Origin: Methanogenium sp.
GTDB lineage: Archaea > Halobacteriota > Methanomicrobia > Methanomicrobiales > Methanomicrobiaceae
Length of the DNA stretch: 64,000 nucleotides
Direction of reading: 5' to 3'
Assembly: GCA_030595665.1 (NCBI GenBank)
Contig: JAUVCV010000006.1
Coordinates: 1-64,000 of the forward strand
Shown here: piece after piece, positions 43,219-51,712 of the stretch
Position numbering within the stretch: the first letter of the stretch is position 1
Layout of the letters: each line of letters begins with the position of its first letter
The notes under the pieces: model-generated
What the model saw: the letters and a program-made list of their open reading frames with translations, nothing else
What the model was told of the DNA's origin: nothing
Databases searched by the model: none
Made by a program: the position numbers and the translations under genes

Positions 43219-44433
43219 TTATGCCTGCCCGGCCTTCTTTTTGTATACGAGGAAGTAATAGACACCGCCTACCGCAAGAATCAGGATTATCAGAAATCCG
43301 GCGATTGCTGCGGTTGAATCATGCGTTTTCACCGGGAGGGTAAGGTCAAATGATTCGGTATGCAGGCCCCAGTCATCCTCCCAGGTGACCGTGAGAGTAT
43401 AGGGATAATTTCCCCCCTTTCCGCCGTCAAGGGAGAATACTGCAGGTCCATCGTTGTTCGGTTTTATTTTTCCGATGAATGCCTCTTTTGTCCCCTCAAA
43501 GGGAAGATCAATATTTGCTGTGGTTGAGATGGCCTCATCTGTCCCCGTATTCTCCAGCCGGATGGTCATTTCAAAGGGTTCTCCCCCTGAAACACGGGCC
43601 GGTTCGGTGCGCACCGACGCAATCGAGAGTTCAGCATGCCCGTGCACATCAAGGGTGAGGGAGTCTGACTGTGCCACCGGTATCCCGTCCACAACAGCGT
43701 AGGATATTTCAAGTGGTATCTCCTGCACACTGTTCTCCAGCGACCGGCTGGTTACGAGACTGACTGTTATTATTTCTGACTCGCCGGGTGCAAGTGAATT
43801 CAGGTAGAAGGAACCGGTTTCAAGAGGGCCGATGTAGGGATTTACGTCTGCAATCCGGATGCGGATATCGTCAGCAGCGCTCCTGCCGCTGTTTGTGACT
43901 GTCAGATTTCGGTGGACTGTCTCTCCCGGCACCACATATCCGCTCTCATCCTGTGTTACAACAAGCATTGCCGTGCTGAGGGTGGCAATCGGCATATTCA
44001 CATTCACCGGCACCGGGTAGGTGAGCCCCTCTGCACCCCGAACCCTGACACGCAGGACCGGGAAGTAGATGCCGGTCTCCTCCGGGGCTTTGATCAGAAA
44101 GGACAGGGTGACTTCCTGTCCCGGGCCAAGGTCGCCTGTGAACTGTGAGTTCCCACCGAGGACTGTTATGTCATTTCTGCCGTCCAAAAAGACGCTGTTG
44201 ATCGTCGGGTTTACATCCGTCTGTGTGGTGATCTGCGAGTCGGATTTGGTTGCTGTTGATGTCTGAGCCGTATTCTTCAGAACTACGGTGATCATGCCGG
44301 TATCTCCCGGCATGAGTACTGCAGGCGTAACACTACTCTCTGTTGCCATGACTGTCGGTTCATACAGCCCTCCGGCTGCAACTCCTGCCAGTGCTGCTAT
44401 GCAGATGCAGAGCACGCACACATATCGTATCAT
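43219..44433 (-). CDS. COG1361-like S-layer/CARDB-type exported protein of ABC operon
   Basis: This 404-residue protein has a signal peptide (YVCVLCICIAALAGVAAGG) and three Ig/CARDB-like modules. Motifs such as LMPGDTGMITVVLKNT, YVVPGETVHRNLTVTNSG and RVSGGEPFEMTIRLENTG mark the module starts. It ends in a C-terminal TM anchor (IAGFLIILILAVGGVYYFLVY) with a Lys-rich end. ATG 44433 places the signal peptide at the start; the frame can be extended to 44460 but adds non-signal residues. It is first in the operon with the MacB-type permease and ATPase, and would act as the extracellular partner. The cargo is unknown. Confidence 0.85.
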   Translation of the reverse strand: MIRYVCVLCICIAALAGVAAGGLYEPTVMATESSVTPAVLMPGDTGMITVVLKNTAQTSTATKSDSQITTQTDVNPTINSVFLDGRNDITVLGGNSQFTGDLGPGQEVTLSFLIKAPEETGIYFPVLRVRVRGAEGLTYPVPVNVNMPIATLSTAMLVVTQDESGYVVPGETVHRNLTVTNSGRSAADDIRIRIADVNPYIGPLETGSFYLNSLAPGESEIITVSLVTSRSLENSVQEIPLEISYAVVDGIPVAQSDSLTLDVHGHAELSIASVRTEPARVSGGEPFEMTIRLENTGTDEAISTTANIDLPFEGTKEAFIGKIKPNNDGPAVFSLDGGKGGNYPYTLTVTWEDDWGLHTESFDLTLPVKTHDSTAAIAGFLIILILAVGGVYYFLVYKKKAGQA

Positions 44434-44778
44434 CCTGTAAATCTCCCGTATGGTATGCACACAGCCTCGCCCCGTCTGGTAATATAGCTAATGTGATGGT
44501 AAGCACTTAAAAAGAATTTTGATCATTTTTGTGAATTTGGTATGGTATGGCACCTCCTTACTGCAGATCATGCTGAAAGTACTGTCGAAAATAGTGGTAT
44601 GGATCTCACACACATAGAGAATCCGAAAATGATGCTCTTGGACCACAATGGCTATGGACGTATGCCAGAGGGAATACTACCAAAGGTATCACAACACAGC
44701 ATGTTTTTCAGACATGCCTGCGGGAATAACTGCAGATGTGGCTCCTCTCTCATCCTGCAAATATGACCGTAGTACGGA

Positions 44779-44900
44779 AGTGAACTACCCCTGAGCTAAA
44801 GACTCAGGGGCTTCCTGCTTCATACCCCAAACTTATGTTCACGAGTCCACAGGCCCAACCCCTCGTTCCGAAGGTGAAATGATTACTTGGTTCTCGCAAT
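44779..44900 (-). repeat. Stranded 3' end of a TnpB element (122 nt)
   Basis: Read on the minus strand it begins with codons resembling a TnpB C-terminus (ERGVGPVDS then a stop). It continues through ~50 non-coding nt to a hairpin (CCCCTGAG/CTCAGGGG, 44788-44810) and ends TAGTTCAC. It is closely similar along its length to 55788-55899. This is the part of a TnpB element from which the guide RNA is made, without the nuclease gene. Confidence 0.78.
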
Positions 44901-44949
44901 CAATTTCGTAATGGCAAAAAAGATATTTAATTATATCTATGTCCACGTT

Positions 44950-44983
44950 TACATCCCCTCGGCTAAAGACAAAGGGGTTTTAC
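44950..44983 (-). repeat. Second stranded hairpin of TnpB right-end type
   Basis: On the minus strand CCCCT, then a TTTGTCTTTAGCCG core, then AGGGG: 18 of 23 positions match the hairpin of the 122-nt copy. It ends in ATGTAAAC instead of TAGTTCAC, so it comes from a related but different element. Confidence 0.6.
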
Positions 44984-45172
44984 GCTTTCCTTATAAATAG
45001 TGCAGCCACATGATTTGTTCAATCTAAACTGTTTTCAGGAAGGAAAATGGATGTTTCCTCTGAAATGTTCCTGCATGCGCTTTCCCGAAGTAATTTCAAT
45101 ACGGGGAGAGTACATACCAGCATGCGAAGAGAGCCGGACAGGCAGTCCGGCTGGTATCAGGGAGTTTAAGGA

Positions 45173-46297
45173 ATGAGTGAAAATTATTCAGAGAAGCGCC
45201 GGCGTCTTATAGATGAGATGCAGGGAGAAATTGTCGATACTGACAAAAAAATCGCAGAATACAGCAAAGTACACGGGGCGGGAAAATATGCACTGGTTCT
45301 GATATTTTTCGCATTCGTTATGAATGTCATTTTCTTTGTGGAACTGCCAAACTACAGCCTTTTCTGGGTGGTGTCATCATTCCTTCTTCTGATGTTTAAT
45401 CCGATTATTCTGATGCTTCCCACAGAAAAATCAGATATTGCATTCCCTTCAGGCAAAGAAAATGGGAAAGATAATGGAAAAGGGATCGGAGTTTTCACGG
45501 ATCTTCTCCGTGATGTGGCAGCAAGTGCCGGCACGGCGGTTAAGCATGAACGCAAGCTCTATGCAGAGTCACTCTGGAATCTCTTCTTTATTAACTGTCA
45601 GCCAATAGCGCCTGGATTCATTCTGCTTTTTTCGATAAGCATCATCCTTGCTGTGACGGGGCTTTTCACCGAATTCTTTGAGCTCCGGTCAGCGGTAATA
45701 CTCATTGTCCAGTCCCTTGCAATTATTGCTTTTTACTCAGGGATAATGAAAATCAAACCATATTCTCCCGGTTTCTTCTCCGGAATTCTGGGAATACGCA
45801 CTGATATATCACGGAGCATGAATCAGGGAATTGCAAACGGAATGAAATTCATTCTTGTCATTGCCTTCCTCGCAGCCATCTCAGGGGTACTGATTCTGGG
45901 TGTTTTGCTTCTTCCGGGGCAGTCACTATCCAGCGTGATGCAAATCGAAGGATTTGTTGCCCTCGGTCCGAATGCTATTCCTCTTCTCCTGGTGTTTCTT
46001 TCACAACTTCTGGTTGTGCGCTACTTTCAGGGAATATACAGCAGGAAACTGGTTCTTGATGTCTCCGTATCTAACCGCGGGCTTATGCAGGACACCATGC
46101 TCAGTTCTCTTCAGGCACTTCCTGAGATGCCTGGTGAGGAGGCTGAAGAAGAGCTTGAGACCATCGGCAAAGCGTATACACGGTTGCATATGTTCAAGGT
46201 AGATGATCAGGCGTTCGCCGGATATTTCCCGGTGTGGATGATTGTTCCCAACCTTGATGTGATGATTACGCGGGCACCAAAAAAAGAGAATCCCTGA
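45173..46297 (+). CDS. Multispanning membrane protein of unknown function
   Basis: This 374-residue protein has a short charged N-terminal helix and about six or seven hydrophobic helices (near residues 37-57, 62-82, 145-165, 172-195, 222-245 and 262-285). A hydrophilic loop after the second helix contains GKENGKDNGKGIG. The C-terminal ~85 residues are soluble and acidic (EMPGEEAEEELETIG). AAGGA lies 3 bases before the ATG. I do not recognise a family, and the neighbours give no hint of function. Confidence 0.75.
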   Translation: MSENYSEKRRRLIDEMQGEIVDTDKKIAEYSKVHGAGKYALVLIFFAFVMNVIFFVELPNYSLFWVVSSFLLLMFNPIILMLPTEKSDIAFPSGKENGKDNGKGIGVFTDLLRDVAASAGTAVKHERKLYAESLWNLFFINCQPIAPGFILLFSISIILAVTGLFTEFFELRSAVILIVQSLAIIAFYSGIMKIKPYSPGFFSGILGIRTDISRSMNQGIANGMKFILVIAFLAAISGVLILGVLLLPGQSLSSVMQIEGFVALGPNAIPLLLVFLSQLLVVRYFQGIYSRKLVLDVSVSNRGLMQDTMLSSLQALPEMPGEEAEEELETIGKAYTRLHMFKVDDQAFAGYFPVWMIVPNLDVMITRAPKKENP

Positions 46298-46306
46298 GGG
46301 TGGAAG

Positions 46307-46843
46307 TTACATTTCATCCCTGAGCATGATGATGGCGCCGTAGTTGTATGGTTCGGTGGGATTGACCTGCATCCCGTCTTTTTGCCCGACGACATCGAGG
46401 GTATATGGTGGCTTTTTATTCATTGGGAATACACGGTCTGTCAATGATTTATAGGGAATTTGTGAGGAGATGACATCGTTATAGGATTCTATTGTGAAAT
46501 CTTTCGGGACTTTAGCATAATTGTAGGCAAATGCCACGATGAATAGATTGTCTCCCTCACTTGCCATATTACTCCCTATCCCTGTGGCGTCAATATCAAC
46601 GCTGACCGTGACTCCAAGGTTGTTTGTGATAGGTGTTGCCCGAATGTTTGTTTGATAGTCCGGAACGTCGGGTGATTTGATAAAGATGGGTTCGGTGACC
46701 GCCCATACCTCTTCTTCGGTTGGAACAGGTGTGATTGCCGGTGTAGCGGGTTCAACGGGTTCATCCGTTGTGGTACATCCGCATACCAGTGCAGCGAGGA
46801 TAAGTGCCAATATGGCAAGGGTTATCTGTCCTTTTTGCTTCAT
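46307..46843 (-). CDS. Putative lipoprotein
   Basis: This 178-residue exported protein has a signal helix followed by the lipobox-like ALVCGC at residues 18-23 and a Thr/Pro-rich linker (EPATPAITPVPTEEE). An ~130-residue beta-rich domain contains TPITNNLGVTVSVDIDATG. The overall form is common among methanogen surface lipoproteins of unknown role. It converges on the upstream membrane protein gene with a 9-base gap and diverges from the first nifB copy. Confidence 0.75.
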   Translation of the reverse strand: MKQKGQITLAILALILAALVCGCTTTDEPVEPATPAITPVPTEEEVWAVTEPIFIKSPDVPDYQTNIRATPITNNLGVTVSVDIDATGIGSNMASEGDNLFIVAFAYNYAKVPKDFTIESYNDVISSQIPYKSLTDRVFPMNKKPPYTLDVVGQKDGMQVNPTEPYNYGAIIMLRDEM

Positions 46844-46946
46844 AATAAAAGATTCACCATCGAATATATACTCTGTTGGTCTCTCTTGGATACGTTGCGT
46901 GATTTACATATGTTTATTATTGGTCTTTAACATGGTTTATTACAAC

Positions 46947-47927
46947 ATGACATCTGGTGAATATCCTACTGCAACAGTGAACGGGAAGGAGATCCCGTAC
47001 GACCTCAGCGCCCTAAGGAATATCCGGGAACACCCGTGCTATAACGAAAATGCGTCTCACAAGTTTGGAAGAATGCACCTCGCGGTGGCGCCAGACTGTA
47101 ACATCCAGTGCAATTACTGTATTCGTGACTTTGACTGTGTCGATGAAAGCCGCCCTGGTGTATGTGGTAAAGTGCTCTCTCCGGAAGAGGCCCTTGTGCT
47201 GGTTCGGGAAGTGATGAGCAAGAATTCCTACGTCAAGGTGATAGGCTCTGATATTTTTCCAGTCTCCCACCCCTCCGGCACCATAGTGAAGAGCAGGGAT
47301 TCCTACATCAAGGTGATAGGCATTGCAGGGCCGGGTGACCCACTTGCAAATGATGCAACCTTCGAGGTACTTCGTATGTTAAAGGAAGAGTTCCCGGATC
47401 TCCTCAAGTGTCTCTCCACAAACGGGCTGATGCTTCCCGGGTATATCGATCTTCTCGATGAGTATGGTGTAAGTAACATTACCGTCACCTGTAATGCTAT
47501 AGATCCTGCGATTGGTGAGAAAATATACTCCTATGTCGAGTGGGAAGGAGAGAAACTGCATGGGCGTGAGGCCGCAGAACGCCTCCTTGCACAGCAGATG
47601 AAAGGCATTGAGATGGCGGTGGAACGCAAGATAGCTGTCAAGATAAACACGGTTCTCATCCCGGGTATCAACGACCACCATGTGGTTGATGTTGCAAAGA
47701 AGATGGGGGAGATGGGTGTATATACTTTCAACATTATCCCGGTCATTCCGCTGTATAAATTTGCAGATATCATCCCGCCCACTCTTTCAGACAAGAAGGC
47801 AATGCATGGTGCATGTGCCCCCTTTGTCCGCCAGATGAGGCATTGTGAACGCTGCCGTGCTGATGCTATAGGGAAACTGGGAAAAGATGTGCAGGAAGAG
47901 ATATACCGGAACCGTGGTTCGCTGTAA
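46947..47927 (+). CDS. nifB: NifB-type radical SAM protein, copy 1, with 25-residue internal insertion
   Basis: This 326-residue protein is a NifB homologue: HPCY near the N-terminus, FGRMHLAVAPDCNIQCNYC with the radical SAM Cys-x3-Cys-x2-Cys, FDCVDESRPGV, GIAGPGDPLAN, CLSTNG and the C-terminal RHCERCRADAIGKLG. NifB fuses two [4Fe-4S] clusters into the precursor of nitrogenase cofactor. Compared with copy 2 it has 25 extra residues just before GIAGPGDP (47247-47321), created by a 75-nt in-frame insertion that repeats the SYVKVIG strand. No other nif gene is in the window. ATG 46947 is used because copy 2 has an ATG at the equivalent base and the upstream sequences of the two copies also match. 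Confidence 0.85.
   Translation: MTSGEYPTATVNGKEIPYDLSALRNIREHPCYNENASHKFGRMHLAVAPDCNIQCNYCIRDFDCVDESRPGVCGKVLSPEEALVLVREVMSKNSYVKVIGSDIFPVSHPSGTIVKSRDSYIKVIGIAGPGDPLANDATFEVLRMLKEEFPDLLKCLSTNGLMLPGYIDLLDEYGVSNITVTCNAIDPAIGEKIYSYVEWEGEKLHGREAAERLLAQQMKGIEMAVERKIAVKINTVLIPGINDHHVVDVAKKMGEMGVYTFNIIPVIPLYKFADIIPPTLSDKKAMHGACAPFVRQMRHCERCRADAIGKLGKDVQEEIYRNRGSL
47210..47321 (+). repeat. Direct repeat of 37 bp inside nifB copy 1
   Basis: Bases 47210-47246 and 47285-47321 agree at 33 of 37 positions and are offset by exactly 75 nt. The 38 bases between them have no counterpart in copy 2. Confidence 0.85.
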
Positions 47928-48182
47928 TTTCCCAATCCTTTTTTAGTTCTGTTTTTCGCTGATTTTTTTGATATTTCTGTAACCGGGAGCTTAGAGTGAT
48001 AGCTATCTGAAAAAGAGAGAAAAGGAGCCTGAGTAAAGGGATTGGGCAGAGTTGAATTCTCTATCTGTTTTGGCTATTTCAAAAAACGGGATAATAGTAA
48101 TCCTCACTATGTTTGTCTCTCTCGGATCTGTTGCATTGTTTCCATATGTTTATTAATGGTCTTTAACAAAATTGGCTACTAT

Positions 48183-49088
48183 ATGACATCTGACGAATAT
48201 CCCACTGCAACGGTGAACGGAAAGGAGATCCCGTACGACCCGGACTCCCTCAGGAAGGTTCGGGAACACCCCTGCTACAGCAAAGATGCATGTCATAAAT
48301 TCGGGAGAATGCACCTCGCGGTTGCACCAGACTGTAATATTCAGTGCAATTACTGTATTCGTGACTTTGACTGTGTCAATGAAAGCCGCCCGGGTGTCTG
48401 CAGTAAGGTGCTCTCTCCGGAAGAAGCCCTTGTGCTGGTCCGCGAAGTGATGGCGAAGTTCTCCTACATCAAGGTCATAGGCATTGCCGGTCCTGGTGAT
48501 CCCCTCGCAAATGACGCGACATTCGAGACCCTTCGTCTCCTGAAAGAAGAATTTCCGGTACCTATCAAATGTCTCTCCACAAACGGGCTGATGCTTCCTG
48601 AGTATATCGACCTCCTTGATGAGTATGATGTGGGAAATATTACCGTCACCTGCAATGCAGTGGATCCTGCCATTGGTGAGAAAATATACTCCTATGTCGA
48701 GTGGGAAGGAAAGAAACTGCATGGACGTGAGGCTGCAGAACGCCTCCTTGCACAGCAGCTGAAAGGTATTGAGATGGCGGTGGAACGCAAGATGTTTGTG
48801 AAGATAAACACGGTTCTTATCCCCGGAGTCAATGATCACCATGTTGTTGATATTGCAAAGAAGATGGGGGATATGGGTGTCTATACTTTCAATATCATCC
48901 CGGTCATTCCGCAGTATAAGTTTGCCGACGTCACTCCCCCAACTCTTGCAGACAAGAAGGAAATGCATGACGCATGTGCCCCGTTTGTTCGCCAGATGAG
49001 GCACTGTGCACGCTGCCGCTCTGATGCTATTGGAAAGCTTGGTAAAGATGTGCAGGATGAGATCTATCGCAACTGCGAGACCCTGTAA
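48183..49088 (+). CDS. nifB: NifB-type radical SAM protein, copy 2
   Basis: This 301-residue protein has all NifB motifs and the normal family length: HPCYSKDACHKFGRMH, CNIQCNYC, DFDCVNESRPGV, VIGIAGPGDPLAN, CLSTNGLMLPEY, LIPGVNDHHVVDI and HCARCRSDAIG. It is tandem with copy 1 in the same direction, 255 bases on, and about 85-90% identical to it by eye over the shared parts. The promoter-proximal bases (TTTATTAxTGGTCTTTAAC) are also shared, so the duplication included the control region. An AT-rich TATA ~33 bases upstream suggests a nearly leaderless message. Confidence 0.92.
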   Translation: MTSDEYPTATVNGKEIPYDPDSLRKVREHPCYSKDACHKFGRMHLAVAPDCNIQCNYCIRDFDCVNESRPGVCSKVLSPEEALVLVREVMAKFSYIKVIGIAGPGDPLANDATFETLRLLKEEFPVPIKCLSTNGLMLPEYIDLLDEYDVGNITVTCNAVDPAIGEKIYSYVEWEGKKLHGREAAERLLAQQLKGIEMAVERKMFVKINTVLIPGVNDHHVVDIAKKMGDMGVYTFNIIPVIPQYKFADVTPPTLADKKEMHDACAPFVRQMRHCARCRSDAIGKLGKDVQDEIYRNCETL

Positions 49089-49436
49089 TATTTCTCCCAT
49101 ACATTTTCAGATTCTATGCCGGGTTTAATTCCCGGATATTCGGGATAATCTGAATATTACACTACCCGTATAATTTCAATTTGAACGTCATTTTGGGCGG
49201 ATTAGCGAGGGTTTGTGGACGAACAGTTATTTTTATGTAAATATGGGAGAGAGATTGGACATTATTTGGAGAATCCGGCTATACGTATGTCAAATCATCA
49301 GCGATCAGTATGGTGCATCTGATTTGTCACGAAGGAGGTATCCCCTCTATCATTCAGGATACGGAAATTCCACAGGAGAGGGAAGATACAGTGATATCTG
49401 AGTGTCTGAATGTGACCTGTGTGGCCGGGCGGTTTT
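49089..49436. other. Intergenic, no supported gene
   Basis: AT-rich promoter-like sequence (GTATAATT near 49165) is followed by ~200 bases that can be read as short frames of 45-60 codons. None has a ribosome site. A GAAGGAGG at 49338 precedes no start codon at proper distance. This is most likely the control region of the sensor kinase gene or a gene remnant. Confidence 0.35.
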
Positions 49437-51398
49437 ATGATGGCTAATCAGATGTCTGATATCTCAAAAAATATGTCAATCATCAATGAGCTGATCTTTT
49501 CCATTGGTAATTCCCTGGATCTGCAGGAAAACTGTGATGCGTTCTGCACCCTTTTACTGGCCCGGAAAAACTATTCATTTGTTTCACTCTGGCTCAGGAA
49601 TGATGTGCTGAAAAACGGGGAGAACACCGGAGATGCAACATGCGTCTATGCATATCCTCTGGTGATGGCAGACTTGGTGACTCTGTCTGTTGACCATCCG
49701 CTCTTCACGTTGCTTACAGACGGAAAGCCGGCCTCATACTCTGCACAGGATGCCGAATTTCAGTCACTTATAGTGGAAAAACAAATTTTTGGCGGGGCGT
49801 ATGCACTGTATCCTCTGGGAGATTTTGGTGTCCTTAAGATTTATGCTTGGGACAGGAATGAAGCATTCAGTTCAGAAGAACTGGCACAGCTGCGCAATGT
49901 GATACAAAAATTTGCGGTATCTGTCCGGGGTTGTCTTTCCCACCAGGCACTGAATGATGAAGTTCGTGAACGGACTCTTGCAGAAAAACGCCTGCAGGAT
50001 TCAAAAAACGCACTGCAGTCATTTATTGACAATATTTCTGAACCTGCAGGACTGATTGGGAGGGACTTATCTAATATTGTTGCCAACGCCGCCTTCTTCC
50101 GGGTACATGCCTTTCTCCGGGGCGGGACATGTGAACCAGACACTCATGGTTTGCGCCCGGCGGTAATGAAGAGTCTGAGAGAGGGGTTCACCCGTGTTCT
50201 TGAAAAGAGAGAGCCCAAGAACATTGAAATTGAGGTGCGTAACCGTGTATTTGAAATTCGCCTGACCCCGGTCATCGGCAGCACTGGTGAAGGGGACGCT
50301 GTCGCATTCTTTGCCGTTGATATTACCGATAAGAAAAAGGAGATGCCTGAACAGCTGCGAAACAGTGAACGGCAGTTTCGGGAACTGGCTGATTTCATCC
50401 CCATCATTCTTTATGAATGTGATAAAACAGGGGAAGTGACATTCGCCAACCAGACCTCATATTCTGCCATGAAAGCTGGTTCTGTACTCCTGGGCCCGGA
50501 CATTTCTCTCATAAATTTAGTTGTCCCTGAAGATGTAAGCCGCGTTGAGTCAGCCATTGTTGAGGTTGCGTCAGGTGGCCGGATACAGGGCATGCAGTTT
50601 TCCGTCCGACGTCTGGATGGAACCACATTCCCTGCACTGGTCTACAGCAGCCCCATTGTCCGTGAGGGAAAATTTTTCGGGATACATGGCGCAGTGATTG
50701 ACATCAGTGAACAGGTGATGGCAGAAGAGGCCCTGCGGAAAACGAACCTGAAACTCTCCCTCCTCTCCTCTGTCACCCGGCATGATATCCTGAACCAGGT
50801 GACGAAGATGCTGCTCTTCAAAGAAATGCTTGCAGATACCATTGCAGCAGGAGAACCTGTCGATGCAGAGCACGTATCGACCATATTAGAGAGTGCAGAA
50901 ATCATTGAACGGCAGCTTCTCTTCACCCGGGATTATGAGTCTATCGGGATGGAAAAACCCTGTTGGCAGCATATCTGTCATGTCGTTACAAAAGTGTCGC
51001 AGTACACCGAACTTTCTGCAATTCATGTTTCATCCAATACCGGTACTCTGGAAATTTATGCAGACCATCTCTTTGAAAAGGTTGTCTTCAACCTGATTGA
51101 GAATTCCCTGAGGCATGGCTCTCATGTTTCCTCAATGGAGGTCACCTGGGCGCCGGATGCATGTGGTGGTGGCATGCTCACGCTTGCGGATAATGGTGTC
51201 GGGGTGCCTGATGAGAAGAAAGAACAGATCTTTGAGAAAGGTTTTGGCTCAAACACAGGATATGGGCTATATCTCATCCGCGAAATACTGGGGCTTACCG
51301 GTATCACGATTGAGGAGACCGGCACGGTGGGCATAGGGGCGACTTTCTCGCTCACCCTCCCCATCGGTTCATGGCGTGCCTGTTCTTCTGATGAGTGA
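49437..51398 (+). CDS. Sensor histidine kinase (GAF-PAS-PAS-kinase)
   Basis: This is a 653-residue cytosolic sensor. The N-terminal ~175 residues resemble a GAF domain (ELIFSIGNSLDLQENC, ending in the helix LRNVIQKFAVSVRG). Two PAS domains follow at about 195-305 and 310-430. The phospho-acceptor helix has SSVTRHDILNQVTK near 452-465. The ATPase domain shows the N-box NLIENSLRHG, G1 DNGVGVPDE and G2 GYGLYLIRE. No TM helix is present, so it senses an internal signal. There is no adjacent response regulator. Start: ATG 49437 or 49440 follow an open frame with an upstream GTG at 49419, and no clear ribosome site decides. Confidence 0.9.
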   Translation: MMANQMSDISKNMSIINELIFSIGNSLDLQENCDAFCTLLLARKNYSFVSLWLRNDVLKNGENTGDATCVYAYPLVMADLVTLSVDHPLFTLLTDGKPASYSAQDAEFQSLIVEKQIFGGAYALYPLGDFGVLKIYAWDRNEAFSSEELAQLRNVIQKFAVSVRGCLSHQALNDEVRERTLAEKRLQDSKNALQSFIDNISEPAGLIGRDLSNIVANAAFFRVHAFLRGGTCEPDTHGLRPAVMKSLREGFTRVLEKREPKNIEIEVRNRVFEIRLTPVIGSTGEGDAVAFFAVDITDKKKEMPEQLRNSERQFRELADFIPIILYECDKTGEVTFANQTSYSAMKAGSVLLGPDISLINLVVPEDVSRVESAIVEVASGGRIQGMQFSVRRLDGTTFPALVYSSPIVREGKFFGIHGAVIDISEQVMAEEALRKTNLKLSLLSSVTRHDILNQVTKMLLFKEMLADTIAAGEPVDAEHVSTILESAEIIERQLLFTRDYESIGMEKPCWQHICHVVTKVSQYTELSAIHVSSNTGTLEIYADHLFEKVVFNLIENSLRHGSHVSSMEVTWAPDACGGGMLTLADNGVGVPDEKKEQIFEKGFGSNTGYGLYLIREILGLTGITIEETGTVGIGATFSLTLPIGSWRACSSDE

Positions 51399-51712
51399 CT
51401 GAACACCCATCGCCTTTTCTATGTGTGTTCATGCGCTGTTCGTGTGCCGGATTGGGCATATGAAACAGGATGCTATCAACTGGCGCGACGGTCATTTACC
51501 TGCATGTGAGTGCGGGACGGTATCTTCGGACAGGCGCAGGGGGGTAATCTTCGGTTGCCGGTGGCCCCGAACAATTAGTGTATTACGGTTGCCGCCCTGA
51601 AGGCACCGCTTTCTCTGCTATGACAGTGCACATGAACTGCCATATAGACATTTCTCTGCTACAGTACCAAGTAAGATTCAGTCAAAAAAAGGACAAAAAA
51701 GGTATTGAAAAT
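51399..51712. other. Intergenic between convergent genes
   Basis: No ribosome sites, repeats or tRNA-like folds were found. Short frames up to about 90 codons lack protein-like composition. Confidence 0.4.

Larger units (their letters stand above)
44461..45172. other. Long intergenic region filled with TnpB-element end remnants
   Basis: No supported gene lies here. It contains two stranded ends of TnpB-type elements (44779-44900 and 44950-44983), both pointing to the minus strand. A 74-codon plus-strand frame (44542-44766) has no ribosome site or known motif. A clean TATA TTATAAATAG (44991-45000) probably drives the membrane-protein gene at 45173 from a ~150-nt leader, which contains an AGCCGGAC-CAGTCCGGCT-like inverted repeat near 45130-45155. 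Confidence 0.6.

Noticed and set aside
44542-44766. 74-codon plus-strand frame near the TnpB-type repeats
   Set aside because: No ribosome site, no family resemblance, and it lies in a region made up of element debris.
49310-49447. 45-codon frame overlapping the start of the sensor kinase
   Set aside because: No ribosome site and no known motif; could be a remnant but nothing supports translation.
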